Shown in pieces: positions 1 through 8,794 of a DNA stretch of 64,000 bases. Source of the stretch: Aquimarina intermedia (GTDB lineage Bacteria; Bacteroidota; Bacteroidia; Flavobacteriales; Flavobacteriaceae); contig NZ_VNHU01000002.1 of the NCBI RefSeq assembly GCF_008124785.1, forward strand, positions 186,001-250,000, in the 5' to 3' direction. Position numbers and translations under genes: made by a program. The notes beneath the pieces are model-generated. The model was given only the letters and a program-made list of their open reading frames with translations. It did not search any database and was not told the origin of the DNA. Position 1 is the stretch's first letter; each line of letters starts with the position of its first letter.

Positions 1-2
1 AA

Positions 3-254
3 GAAGACAACATCAAAATCCTCGCAATAGAACAGGCAGAACAAGCGATTATGTTGAATGATTTTGCTCCAGAAGTCAATCAGAAATATGCCGTTGTTTT
101 TGGTAACGAAGTTAAGGGGGTACAACAAACCGTAGTTAACCAGAGTGACGCAGTCATCGAAATTCCGCAATATGGCAGTAAGCATTCCTTAAATATTTCA
201 GTAAGTGCCGGAGTTGTTTTATGGGATTTGTTTTGTAAGTTTAAAGCGTTGTAA
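3..254 (+). CDS. SpoU/TrmH-family RNA methyltransferase, C-terminal part
   Basis: The gene begins before the window; codons are in frame from base 3. About 83 residues remain. They contain two late motifs of the SPOUT methyltransferase fold: VVFGNEVKGV and IPQYGSKHSLNISVSAG, which in this family form the knotted S-adenosylmethionine pocket and bind the RNA substrate. The family 2'-O-methylates a ribose in tRNA or rRNA. The specific target cannot be told from this fragment. The end, about 10 residues after the knot motif, is the normal C-terminus, so the gene is cut by the window edge and not broken. Confidence 0.85.
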   Translation, partial: EDNIKILAIEQAEQAIMLNDFAPEVNQKYAVVFGNEVKGVQQTVVNQSDAVIEIPQYGSKHSLNISVSAGVVLWDLFCKFKAL

Positions 255-276
255 CAACCACTTAACATCTCTATTT

Positions 277-1587
277 ATGAAAAATCTTGTGCTTTTTGCT
301 ACAATTATCCTGTTCTTTCTTTCGTGTAAACAAGAGAAAAACAACACAGGAGAACAGAAAGATCCCTTGTACTCAAAAGCAAAAGCTATTCATGAAAAAG
401 TAATCACATTGGATACACACTGTGACATCAATGTGGATAATTTTACAACGCTAAAAAACTATACTCAAAATCTGGATACTCAGGTTACCTTGCCCAAAAT
501 GAAATCCGGAGGATTAGACGTGGCATGGTTTATCGTGTATACTGGACAAGACAGCTTGACTACCCAAGGCTATGAGAAAGCGTATAAAAATGCAATTTCA
601 AAATTTGAAGCTATCCATAGACTAGTGGAAGATATTGCTCCTAATGAAATTGAGTTAGCCGTAACCTCTGCTCAGGTTCGTGAGATTCATAGCAAAGGCA
701 AAAAAGTCGCTATGATAGGAATCGAAAATGGATATCCCGTGGGTACCGAGATCGAAAATGTACAACGGTTTTATGACTTAGGCGGGCGCTATATGTCATT
801 ATCGCATCAAGGACACAGTCAGTTATCAGATTCGAACACCGGTGAGAATGATAGCATCTGGTTGCACAATGGTTTGAGTGAACTAGGTAAAGAAGTTATT
901 GTCGAGATGAATCGTGTCGGAATGATGATTGATATCTCTCATCCATCCAAAGAGGCTATGAGACAAATGATTGAACTCACCAAAGCTCCAATCATCGCCT
1001 CACACTCCTCGGCTAGAGCACTTTGTGATCATAGTCGAAATCTTGATGATGAGCAATTGCAATGGATGAAAGAAAATGGTGGCGTGGTTCAAACCGTAGC
1101 ATTTCGCACCTATTTGAATACTGAAAAATCTGATCTGCGAATAGCCAAAGAAAAAGAAATTGCAAAAGAAATCGCTGATTCGATGGGCGGTACTTGGTTA
1201 GAGCGTAAAGAGGTAGCAGCCCTAAAACAGGAAGAAAAAGATGCTTACCTGAAATTCATAGAAAAACTACGCCCTATACATCTGAAAAAGATGAATTCTA
1301 TGAAAAATCTTCCTCCCAAAGTGGATGTTGTCGATTATGTAAATCACATTGACTACCTGATTGAGAAAATGGGGATTGATCATGTAGGTATCAGCTCAGA
1401 TTTTGATGGTGGCGGTGGTATTGAGGGTTGGAGCGACGCATCAGAAACGTTTAATGTTACACTCGAACTTGTCAAAAGAGGCTATACCGAAGCGCAAATT
1501 GAAAAGTTATGGAGTGGCAATTTGTTAAGAGTGCTGGACGAAGTACAACAAGTCGCTAAAGAAATACAATCCAAAAAATCAGTTTAG
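277..1587 (+). CDS. M19 membrane dipeptidase, lipoprotein
   Basis: Predicted zinc dipeptidase of peptidase family M19 (renal dipeptidase type), 436 residues. Metal-ligand motifs are visible in order: THCDIN (His48, Asp50), IGIENGYP (Glu150), LSHQGHSQ, DISHPSKEAM, ASHSSAR and HVGISSDFDGG. The start at 277 is chosen because it gives a short hydrophobic stretch ending in the lipobox FLSC. The open frame extends upstream to 205, but that part overlaps the preceding gene and has no export signal. The protein is therefore probably a lipoprotein acting on dipeptides in the periplasm or at the outer membrane. Its stop overlaps the convergent folK-type gene by 4 bases, and no terminator is visible between them. 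Confidence 0.93.
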   Translation: MKNLVLFATIILFFLSCKQEKNNTGEQKDPLYSKAKAIHEKVITLDTHCDINVDNFTTLKNYTQNLDTQVTLPKMKSGGLDVAWFIVYTGQDSLTTQGYEKAYKNAISKFEAIHRLVEDIAPNEIELAVTSAQVREIHSKGKKVAMIGIENGYPVGTEIENVQRFYDLGGRYMSLSHQGHSQLSDSNTGENDSIWLHNGLSELGKEVIVEMNRVGMMIDISHPSKEAMRQMIELTKAPIIASHSSARALCDHSRNLDDEQLQWMKENGGVVQTVAFRTYLNTEKSDLRIAKEKEIAKEIADSMGGTWLERKEVAALKQEEKDAYLKFIEKLRPIHLKKMNSMKNLPPKVDVVDYVNHIDYLIEKMGIDHVGISSDFDGGGGIEGWSDASETFNVTLELVKRGYTEAQIEKLWSGNLLRVLDEVQQVAKEIQSKKSV

Positions 1588-2711
1588 GCTAATATTTTCT
1601 CTAGAATCCAAATATAATCGGATCGGTTGCTCACAAAATCACGATCAGAGATATCGATAATTTTTACATTGCGATCTTTTTGAGATTTTATGAATTCAAA
1701 ATAACCTTTGTTTATCTTTTCAAGGTACTCCGGAGCGATGTCTTTTTCGTAAACACGCCCTCTTTTCTTGATGTTCTCAAGTAATCGCTCAGTGTTTTGA
1801 TATAAGTAAACGTATAAGCCGGGTTTAGGGAGGTTTGAATACATAATATCAAACACCTTTTTATACAGACCATACTCTTCTGGTTGCAGCGTTACTTTGG
1901 CAAAAATCAAGGATTTGTAAATATCATAATCACTCACCACAAAATCTTTAAACAAATCTAATTGCCCAATATCATCCTGAAGTCGTTGGTATCGATCTGC
2001 TAAGAAGGACATTTCTAACGGAAATGCATAGCGCTCCATATCCTCATAAAACTTTGGCAAAAATGGATTATCTGCAAAGCGCTCAAGTACGAGTTTGGCA
2101 TTAAACTCTTCGGCAATCTGATTCGACAAGCTCGTTTTACCTGCACCAATATTTCCTTCAATAGTAAGATATTGAAAAGAAGATAGTGCAAATTTAGATT
2201 TGGGTGCAAGCAGCGTATCCTCTACCTTTTTAATGATGGATGTGTCCGAAGTGCTTTTTAAGAGTTCACCTATTTCTTTGTTAAAAATTGGGTGTAAAGC
2301 GGATGAGGCAATTTCATTTAAAGGTACCAACACAAATTTGCGATCCTGCATTCTGGGGTGTGGTACAATCAAATCGTTTGTAGCTACATTCCCTTCGGTC
2401 GACAAAATAATATCTAAATCGATAGTTCTTGCCTCGTAATCTCCTCCCACACTACGATGACGTCCTAATTGTTTCTCAATACTTAAAAGTTTGTCCAGCG
2501 TTTCTTGAGTAGTCAAATACGTAGTCACTTCGATACAGCTATTGTAAAAGTCATCGCTCTTAAAACCTAAGGCAGGTGTCTGGTATACTCCCGATATAGT
2601 AATGACAGCGCCCACACGAGTAAATATTTCATCTACCGCTTTTTGTAAAAAACTTAGCCTATCGCCCTTATTGCTCCCGAGGGAGATATAAATTGTGTTT
2701 GGTTTACTCAA
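1584..2711 (-). CDS. folK: Fusion: HPPK (folate synthesis) plus deoxynucleoside kinase
   Basis: A 375-residue, two-enzyme fusion. Residues 1 to about 150 are 6-hydroxymethyl-7,8-dihydropterin pyrophosphokinase, with LGSN near 11-14, the Mg/ATP motif RTIDLDII (DLD at 98-100) and PHPRM at 117-121. Residues about 180-375 are a deoxyadenosine/deoxyguanosine-type kinase, with P-loop GNIGAGKT at 186-193 and the substrate motif ERFADNPFLPKFY. The first makes a folate precursor and the second salvages deoxynucleosides. The linker is short and both halves look intact. The start codon is TTG; no in-frame ATG exists before the LGSN motif, and a promoter lies 29 bases upstream. The same fusion is known in other Bacteroidota. 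Confidence 0.92.
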   Translation of the reverse strand: MSKPNTIYISLGSNKGDRLSFLQKAVDEIFTRVGAVITISGVYQTPALGFKSDDFYNSCIEVTTYLTTQETLDKLLSIEKQLGRHRSVGGDYEARTIDLDIILSTEGNVATNDLIVPHPRMQDRKFVLVPLNEIASSALHPIFNKEIGELLKSTSDTSIIKKVEDTLLAPKSKFALSSFQYLTIEGNIGAGKTSLSNQIAEEFNAKLVLERFADNPFLPKFYEDMERYAFPLEMSFLADRYQRLQDDIGQLDLFKDFVVSDYDIYKSLIFAKVTLQPEEYGLYKKVFDIMYSNLPKPGLYVYLYQNTERLLENIKKRGRVYEKDIAPEYLEKINKGYFEFIKSQKDRNVKIIDISDRDFVSNRSDYIWILEKILA

Positions 2712-2739
2712 AATGAATGTTCGAAATAATTTAAGAATG

Positions 2740-2747
2740 CAAAAGTA
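2740..2747 (-). promoter_or_regulatory. Promoter -7 element of the folK fusion gene
   Basis: The minus strand reads TACTTTTG, a perfect match to the Bacteroidota -7 consensus TAnnTTTG. It lies 29 bases before the TTG start at 2711. I see no clear -33 TTTG. Confidence 0.6.
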
Positions 2748-2838
2748 ATGAAACCTTTATCATTTCCACGACTGAATGTACATCCGTTGTCGATCATTTT
2801 TCAGTATATATAAGATTTATTTATAAAACGATTTCAAG

Positions 2839-3627
2839 ATGATTATTGTTTTGAATAAAAACTATAAAGCATCTCATTATATTTGTCTTAATTTTAAACG
2901 AGTATTATTGGAACTGTCCGTATTATCACAAAAAAAAGCATTTGATGCCTACCGCATCTACCTTATCTTCAGCGCGCTATTTATTGCCTCTCTGGTAGTT
3001 TCTAATTTAATTTTTCAAAAATTCTTCTATTGGGATTTTTTTGGCCTGTACACTTTTGAGATTTCTGTGGGCATACTTCCTTATCCTATAACTTTTTTAA
3101 TAACCGATTTGATAAGTGAAATTTATGGCAAAAAGAAAGCCAACCAAGTGGTTACCGCAGGCATATTTGCTTCTTTTTTTTCATTATTGATCGTTTATGT
3201 AGCCGGGGAAGTTCCGGCGACTTCATGGTCTCCAATTGGGAATAAGTTATTCGATCAAGTTTTTGGCGCGACAGCCATAGCTGTTTTTGCATCCATGATG
3301 GCGTATCTTCTGGCTCAGTACATTGATATCCAGATTTTTCATTTTTGGAAACGTCTTACCAAAGGAAAACATCTATGGTTGCGAAATAATTTTTCTACCT
3401 TTTTGTCACAATTTGTAGATACGGCTACAGTGTTATTGTTGCTTTGCAGTTTTGGCAAAATTGAATGGGACTTGTTCGGAACGCTACTTTTGGGAGGATT
3501 TTTATTCAAAGTATTAATTGCTATACTAGATACTCCCTTACTGTATCTTGGTGTTTACCTTCTAAGAAAACGATTTGGCCTTTCTGAAGGTGAAGAATTA
3601 CTCCTACATTCGAATTCTAACAAATAG
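2839..3627 (+). CDS. yhhQ: Queuosine precursor transporter, YhhQ/VUT family
   Basis: An integral membrane protein with about six hydrophobic segments, beginning RIYLIFSALFIASLVVSNLI and containing ILPYPITFLITDLISEIYGKK, the pattern of the YhhQ (vitamin uptake/VUT) family that imports preQ0 or preQ1 for queuosine synthesis. The length of about 240-262 residues is normal for the family. The start is uncertain. The ATG at 2839 gives an unusual polar N-terminus of about 30 residues, and a TATATTTG box at 2879-2886 lies inside it, so transcription may begin within the annotated gene and translation at TTG 2908. Confidence 0.85.
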   Translation: MIIVLNKNYKASHYICLNFKRVLLELSVLSQKKAFDAYRIYLIFSALFIASLVVSNLIFQKFFYWDFFGLYTFEISVGILPYPITFLITDLISEIYGKKKANQVVTAGIFASFFSLLIVYVAGEVPATSWSPIGNKLFDQVFGATAIAVFASMMAYLLAQYIDIQIFHFWKRLTKGKHLWLRNNFSTFLSQFVDTATVLLLLCSFGKIEWDLFGTLLLGGFLFKVLIAILDTPLLYLGVYLLRKRFGLSEGEELLLHSNSNK

Positions 3628-3773
3628 TTAACCAATTTAAAATACGTAAGTTTTTAATAAATCGTTATTTTGCTATTGTATATCTTTAACAGCCATATTC
3701 AAATATGGTATTAAATTAAAAAGACCCTTCAAGCTTATTGCTAACTAACAGGATTACTAATTGTACTATAAAA

Positions 3774-6425
3774 ATGAAAAAAGCCCTTAAAATAATCGGA
3801 ATTGTCATTGTTGTGATCATCATTGCTTTAATTTCGATTCCTTTCTTATTTAAAAATACTATCAAAGATAAAGTTCGCTATGCGATAAATAGAGAAGTCA
3901 ATGCCACTGTCGATTTTAGCGATATTAGTCTCAGCCTATTTCGTAGTTTCCCACAGGCATCAGTCATTGTTAACGAACTCTCAATAATTACAGCTGCACC
4001 TTTTGCAGGTGACACCTTAGTATTTACTGATCAGCTAAGTTTAGAAATGTCTGTAAAAGAATTATTCAAAGATGCTTCAGAACCTATTGCTATTAATCAA
4101 ATTAAAATAGACAAAGCCTTCATCAATATCAAAATCGATTCGTTGGGAAGGTTTAATTATGACATTGCCAAAAAAGATAGTATTGTGGCTTCACAAACAC
4201 CCCAAGATACTCAGGGAAAACCCTTTATTTTCGATTTGCAAAATCTTGAGATAAACTCAAGTAGGTTTGTGTATGATGATCAAGTAGCAAAAACCCTTTT
4301 TACACTTGATAGTTTACAACTTACCGGTAGTGGCGACATATCAGAACAACAATCAGAAGTGACCTTGGAAGCTTATTCAAAAATAGCTATGGCAATTAAC
4401 GGTGTGGAGTACTTATCTAATAACAACTTGGCACTTGAGGCAGTGGTAGGTATTGATTTAGAAAAACAACGGTATACCTTTAAAGAAAATACCGGTTATA
4501 TCAATCAATTACCCCTCACTTTTGATGGGTATGTAGAAGTTCATGACAAGGATACCGAAGTTGATATACAATTTAAAACACCAAGTTCGGATTTTAAAAA
4601 TTTTTTAGCGGTAATTCCACAGACCTATTCTAAAAATCTGGACGGAATTACAACAACCGGTGATTTTATGGTAGATGGTAAAGTGAAAGGAACGGTAGAT
4701 GAAACCACTATTCCAACCATGGATATTAAAATAACCTCTACTAATGCTTCTTTTAAGTATCCGGATTTACCTAAAAGCGTTCGTAACATTAATCTTAAAA
4801 CAAGTTTGATGAACACTACGGGCAAGGTAGATGACACCTATATCAACCTGGATCAATTAGTATTTACCATTGATCAGGATGTATTTTCAGCAAAAGGTAA
4901 TTTTAAAAACATTACAAAAAATATGCTGGTTGATATGGCTGTTAATGGCACGTTGAATCTTGCCAATTTGGAGCAGGCCTATCCTATTCAATTAGAAGAA
5001 AAGCTTCGAGGAGTTGTAAAAGCGAATATAATTACAGCTTTTGATATGGAATCGCTGGAAAAAGAAAATTATGAAAAAATTAAAACTAGCGGAAAAGCTA
5101 CACTTTCAAATTTTGAATATACAACACCTGAGTTACCTGATGCAATAAAGGTAAACGAAGCTTTGGTAAACTTTAAGCCTGGAACCATTACATTGGATAA
5201 GATGGATATCGCCTCAGGAAAATCTGATATCAAAGCCACAGGTACCATTAATAATTTACTTGGTTTTATATTCACAGAACAAAAGTTAAAAGGAAATTTC
5301 AACGTCCAGTCGAATACTTTTTATGTTAGCGATTTCATGAGTCAGGAAGAAGCTGCCTCTTCAACAACAAAAAAAGCGGCTGAAAAAGAGAGTTCCTCTT
5401 CTTCTCCTTCATCTTCGGACTTTAAGATCCCTTCATTTTTGGATGCAACCTTAGCTTTTACAGCAAATACGGTTGTATATGACAATCTCAATCTCAAAAA
5501 CGCTAAGGGCGTTGTTAAAATTAAGGAAGAAACTGCTTCTCTTGAAAACGTAACCTCAAGCCTTTTTGATGGTGTTATTTCATTAGACGGAAACGTTTCT
5601 ACTAAATCCCAAACTCCAACATTTGGCATGAAGCTAAACCTGGATAATATAGACATTGCAAAATCATTTGAAGGAATGGAACTTCTAAGAAGCCTGGCGC
5701 CCATAGCAAAAGCACTTACCGGTATGCTCTCAACGGATTTAGAACTTAAAGGAAATCTAACCTCGGATCTTAGTCCGCAATTAAACACTTTAAAAGGAAA
5801 CGCTTTAGCAGAGATTCTCAATGCAAAGGTCAATAGCAGTGAGACCAAGTTATTGTCAAAACTTGACGGAGCATTGAGTTTTATTGACCTAGATAATTTA
5901 GATTTAAAAGATATTAAAACCGCACTCAACTTTGATGATGGGAAAATCAATGTCAAGCCTTTTAATTTTGAGGTTAAGGGTATAAAAATAACCGCACAAG
6001 GAAATCATAGCTTTACTAACGAGATGAATTATACAGTTGCCTTAGACTTGCCTGCCAAATATTTAGGAGATGATCTTGGTAGCACCATCAGTCAATTAAG
6101 TGAAGAAGATTTATCAAAAATGACGGTAGCCTTACCGATAGGAATTAGTGGAAATTTTTCAGATCCCGTTATCAATCTTAACACAAAAGCTGCAGTAAAA
6201 CAATTAACACAGCAAATTGTAGCAACGCAAAAGGACAAAGCAAAAGACAAACTTGTTAATAAAGGAAAAGGTGTACTTTCTGATGTTTTAGGAGGCGCAT
6301 CCACAAAAAAGGATTCTACCACAAGCACACCGGTTAAAGTCGAAGATAAGGTGAAGGAAGCAGCTAAAGATATTTTGGGAGGTTTTTTTGGCAAAAAGAA
6401 AAAGAAGGATACGGTAAAAAATTAA
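3774..6425 (+). CDS. AsmA-like outer-membrane biogenesis protein
   Basis: A predicted 883-residue envelope protein with one N-terminal membrane anchor (MKKALKIIGIVIVVIIIALI) followed by a long periplasmic region rich in beta strands. The N-terminal motif around FKNTIKDKVRYAINREVNATVDFSDISLSLF is characteristic of AsmA proteins, and the C-terminal third resembles the AsmA/TamB C-terminal domain (GISGNFSDPVIN). The family is thought to bridge the membranes and move phospholipid to the outer membrane. The tail is Lys/Ser-rich and low in complexity (GFFGKKKKKD). I chose ATG 3774 over 3738, because the 12 extra residues would precede the anchor with a polar stretch. The gene stands alone and is followed by a terminator at 6532-6566. 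Confidence 0.85.
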   Translation: MKKALKIIGIVIVVIIIALISIPFLFKNTIKDKVRYAINREVNATVDFSDISLSLFRSFPQASVIVNELSIITAAPFAGDTLVFTDQLSLEMSVKELFKDASEPIAINQIKIDKAFINIKIDSLGRFNYDIAKKDSIVASQTPQDTQGKPFIFDLQNLEINSSRFVYDDQVAKTLFTLDSLQLTGSGDISEQQSEVTLEAYSKIAMAINGVEYLSNNNLALEAVVGIDLEKQRYTFKENTGYINQLPLTFDGYVEVHDKDTEVDIQFKTPSSDFKNFLAVIPQTYSKNLDGITTTGDFMVDGKVKGTVDETTIPTMDIKITSTNASFKYPDLPKSVRNINLKTSLMNTTGKVDDTYINLDQLVFTIDQDVFSAKGNFKNITKNMLVDMAVNGTLNLANLEQAYPIQLEEKLRGVVKANIITAFDMESLEKENYEKIKTSGKATLSNFEYTTPELPDAIKVNEALVNFKPGTITLDKMDIASGKSDIKATGTINNLLGFIFTEQKLKGNFNVQSNTFYVSDFMSQEEAASSTTKKAAEKESSSSSPSSSDFKIPSFLDATLAFTANTVVYDNLNLKNAKGVVKIKEETASLENVTSSLFDGVISLDGNVSTKSQTPTFGMKLNLDNIDIAKSFEGMELLRSLAPIAKALTGMLSTDLELKGNLTSDLSPQLNTLKGNALAEILNAKVNSSETKLLSKLDGALSFIDLDNLDLKDIKTALNFDDGKINVKPFNFEVKGIKITAQGNHSFTNEMNYTVALDLPAKYLGDDLGSTISQLSEEDLSKMTVALPIGISGNFSDPVINLNTKAAVKQLTQQIVATQKDKAKDKLVNKGKGVLSDVLGGASTKKDSTTSTPVKVEDKVKEAAKDILGGFFGKKKKKDTVKN

Positions 6426-6531
6426 CAGTCATCCCAATGTTCATGGCAAAAAAGAGATCTCATTTATTCTAATACCATGCATCACTTACTAGTAAGTAAG
6501 TAAGTCAAAGTTATTACCATTTATTTTTCAG

Positions 6532-6566
6532 AAAGCATCTCTTCGCAAAATGACGAGATGCTTTTT
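6532..6566 (+). terminator. Rho-independent terminator after the asmA-like gene
   Basis: A perfect 10-bp stem, AAAGCATCTC with GAGATGCTTT, encloses a 13-base loop and ends in a T run. The A run on its left also lets it work on the other strand. Confidence 0.8.
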
Positions 6567-6718
6567 CTATAGTTATCCACTTAGTATGAGCTTCACAACA
6601 ATCTGATACAAAATAAACTACACATAGCTACAGATTATTACAAGTATAAAAATCAACATAATTTGTTGTTTGCCAACCAACTAGACCTCCTTAAAATGTA
6701 AGAAAAGTAATGTTAATT

Positions 6719-6726
6719 TATCTTTG
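6719..6726 (+). promoter_or_regulatory. Candidate promoter -7 box for the 6858 gene
   Basis: TATCTTTG matches TAnnTTTG exactly. It would give a leader of about 125 bases containing the 6812-6832 hairpin. No strong -33 element is visible, so this is moderate evidence. Confidence 0.45.
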
Positions 6727-6857
6727 AAACACACAAAACATCGATAAACGTACAAATTTTACGGTAAACACGTAAGTTTTTCTGAAAAAAGCTTTGTAAT
6801 TTAGTAGACCCAAAAAAGAAAAGTTCTTTTTTATATGTAAACCCCAAAATACATATT

Positions 6858-8126
6858 ATGAAACGTTTTCGTTTTATTATCGTTCTGTTTTTAATTCAAT
6901 CATCATTATCTTATGCTCAAGATTTCAACATTAATGATGATAAATGGGCTCGTGGCTGGACGAATTTTGAACCCAACGCTACAAATTATCCCGATGCAGA
7001 GGAGCGCATCCCGAACATCATCGTTGAAAACACCTTTTTAAGAAGTGATATCGTATATAAATTATCAGGTGATGTATATGTAAGTAATGGAGCAACGCTT
7101 ACGATACAGGAAGGAACCATCATACGATGTGATCATAAAAATATTGGAAATTTAATTATATCAAAAGGTTCAAAATTAATTGCAGAAGGCTCAAAGGTAA
7201 ATCCTATAGTATTCACCTCTGATAAAGCTGCTAAATCACGCACAAGAGGAGATTGGGGTGGTATCGTAATTATTGGCTCCGGAAAAGTAAATACGGTTTC
7301 AGGTAATGGTATCATCAAAGGTAACTACAATCCTCAATTCTCAATGTATGGTGGAAAAGCTTACGATGAGCAAACTTCAATTATGAAGTATGTGCGTATT
7401 GAGTTTGCCGGCAATAAAACCAAAAGAACCGAAGGTGCCAACGGGCTTTCCTTATATGCAGTCGGTAAAAAATCGATCATAAACAACATCATGATCAGTC
7501 ACTCAGGACAAGATTCCTATAGTTTTAACGGCGGAACATTGAAAACTCAAAATTTAATTTCTTACAAAGCTAAAGATGATGATTTTGAAATTTCGGAAGG
7601 TTTTAAAGGAACCTTAAATCAACTTATAGCGATACGTCATCCTTTTATCACCTGTGCCATTGGTTCCTATGCACTTGAAATTAACGGATATCACAAAGAA
7701 CTGGGTTATGTGAATGCAGAGGATATCACTGACGTTACAATCACAAATGCTACATTAGTCAACTTGTCTGACAAATCAAATTATAAGCACACAACTTCAG
7801 CCATATCAGCGCGTAATACAGCAAGGGTCTATATTCATAATTCAAAGATTTCAGGGTTTTCTGATGTCGTTCGTTTTGATCGCTCTTACACAGCTTTAGC
7901 TATGATTGAAAAATCCTTTATGATGGACAACAGCTTTTTTAATATCCATGGAGATGGTGTTAGAGCCTCTCGAAAAATCAGCGAGAATGTTGTAAATATT
8001 CTCAAGTACAATAAGTTTACCAAAGAATTTATCGCGGCCAATGAGCTTTTTCAAGATCCGGATAATAAAGTGATACCTAAATTTCACCTCAAAAAATCAT
8101 TAAACAACTATATGGTTATGCAGTAA
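6858..8126 (+). CDS. Secreted protein with beta-helix-like repeats, function unknown
   Basis: A 422-residue protein with a signal peptide (MKRFRFIIVLFLIQSSLSYAQ). The mature part resembles Bacteroidota surface proteins with a right-handed beta-helix: LSGDVYVSNGATLTIQEGT, then GNLIISKGSKLIAEGS, NPIVFTSD, RGDWGGIVIIGSG and IMKYVRIEFAG. This chain of short strand-turn units is common in secreted adhesins and polysaccharide-active proteins. No catalytic motif is recognisable and no T9SS C-terminal sorting domain is present. The upstream leader is long and contains a hairpin. The neighbour at 8202 is also secreted but has its own promoter. Confidence 0.75.
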   Translation: MKRFRFIIVLFLIQSSLSYAQDFNINDDKWARGWTNFEPNATNYPDAEERIPNIIVENTFLRSDIVYKLSGDVYVSNGATLTIQEGTIIRCDHKNIGNLIISKGSKLIAEGSKVNPIVFTSDKAAKSRTRGDWGGIVIIGSGKVNTVSGNGIIKGNYNPQFSMYGGKAYDEQTSIMKYVRIEFAGNKTKRTEGANGLSLYAVGKKSIINNIMISHSGQDSYSFNGGTLKTQNLISYKAKDDDFEISEGFKGTLNQLIAIRHPFITCAIGSYALEINGYHKELGYVNAEDITDVTITNATLVNLSDKSNYKHTTSAISARNTARVYIHNSKISGFSDVVRFDRSYTALAMIEKSFMMDNSFFNIHGDGVRASRKISENVVNILKYNKFTKEFIAANELFQDPDNKVIPKFHLKKSLNNYMVMQ

Positions 8127-8146
8127 TACGTATATTTTCTACTTTT

Positions 8147-8174
8147 TTTGCCCCTAATCAATACATTTAATTTG
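8147..8174 (+). promoter_or_regulatory. Promoter of the small secreted protein gene
   Basis: TTTG at 8147-8150, a 16-base spacer, then TTAATTTG at 8167-8174 (one mismatch to TAnnTTTG). It overlaps the upstream extension of the next reading frame, which supports ATG 8202 as that gene's start. Confidence 0.6.
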
Positions 8175-8201
8175 CATAACCATATAAATTTTACACCTAC
8201 C

Positions 8202-8642
8202 ATGCGTCATTTATGCCTATCCTTTATTTTGTTTCATTTTGTAACAGCAATTTTTGCGCAACAAAATAATGATGCTGTTTTCTTTACTCAAAAAGCACAC
8301 ATTGATCAATTTCATACCATTGACGATTTAGAAGAATTAAAAAAAGGAGAGTTGATCGAACTATATGCCGATCGCGTTACGGAAATATTAACCGTACTAC
8401 CTTTACTTTCTCTATCCTATGAACCCGGAGTGCGTTTATCAGATGTGGGAATTAAAGAAGATTCCCATCATCTTAAAATTTTAAAGAAGGCAAAGGACTC
8501 GCAACAAGAAAACATAGAGAAAACCCATGAAACGGTCGAAGAACTAATTCCATACGCTGATACTGATCAAATCGTTTGGACCATATTATATTTTGAAGAA
8601 GTGATCAAAAAAATGAGGATGGGAGTTAAGGGTAACTTCTAG
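8202..8642 (+). CDS. Secreted protein, 146 residues, unknown function
   Basis: I do not recognise this family. A signal peptide (MRHLCLSFILFHFVTAIFAQ) precedes a mainly helical, charged domain of about 125 residues with no cysteines or obvious active-site motif. The frame is open from 8148, but a promoter covers that extension and the signal peptide begins at the ATG at 8202, so the shorter start is used. The gene is a single unit closed by a strong terminator at 8668-8692. It is probably a small periplasmic protein. Confidence 0.7.
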   Translation: MRHLCLSFILFHFVTAIFAQQNNDAVFFTQKAHIDQFHTIDDLEELKKGELIELYADRVTEILTVLPLLSLSYEPGVRLSDVGIKEDSHHLKILKKAKDSQQENIEKTHETVEELIPYADTDQIVWTILYFEEVIKKMRMGVKGNF

Positions 8643-8667
8643 TTTTTAGATCCTACATGACGATTAG

Positions 8668-8692
8668 AGAGAGGCTAACACCTCTCTTTTTT
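8668..8692 (+). terminator. Rho-independent terminator
   Basis: AGAGAGG and CCTCTCT form a 7-bp stem around the loop CTAACA, followed by a T tract. It follows the 8202 gene by 25 bases. Confidence 0.85.
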
Positions 8693-8767
8693 AATTTCTA
8701 ACCACATTAAAATCATTTTATACCGAAATTCTGTGTATTTATCCAAGTACAATCTATCACATTGTAG

Positions 8768-8775
8768 TAATTTTG
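8768..8775 (+). promoter_or_regulatory. Promoter -7 box of the decarboxylase gene
   Basis: TAATTTTG is a perfect TAnnTTTG match located 19 bases before the ATG at 8795. The -33 element is weak. Confidence 0.55.
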
Positions 8776-8794
8776 CATCGCTAAATCAAGCGTC

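Larger units (their letters stand above)
6426..6857. other. 432-base intergenic region with terminator, promoter and leader hairpin
   Basis: It holds a terminator (6532-6566), a TATCTTTG promoter box (6719-6726) and a 9-bp AT-rich hairpin at 6812-6832, directly before the next gene. A short GTAA/GTAAG tandem run occurs near 6490-6503. No gene is seen. Confidence 0.5.

Noticed and set aside
5342-5956. A 204-codon open frame on the minus strand inside the AsmA-like gene
   Set aside because: It is Ser/Leu-rich with no recognisable motif and lies opposite a clearly coding, conserved frame.
6812-6832. Rho-independent terminator just before the 6858 gene
   Set aside because: The stem is almost all A-T with a single G-C pair and a 3-base loop, and it would lie inside the gene's own leader; it is noted as a leader hairpin only.
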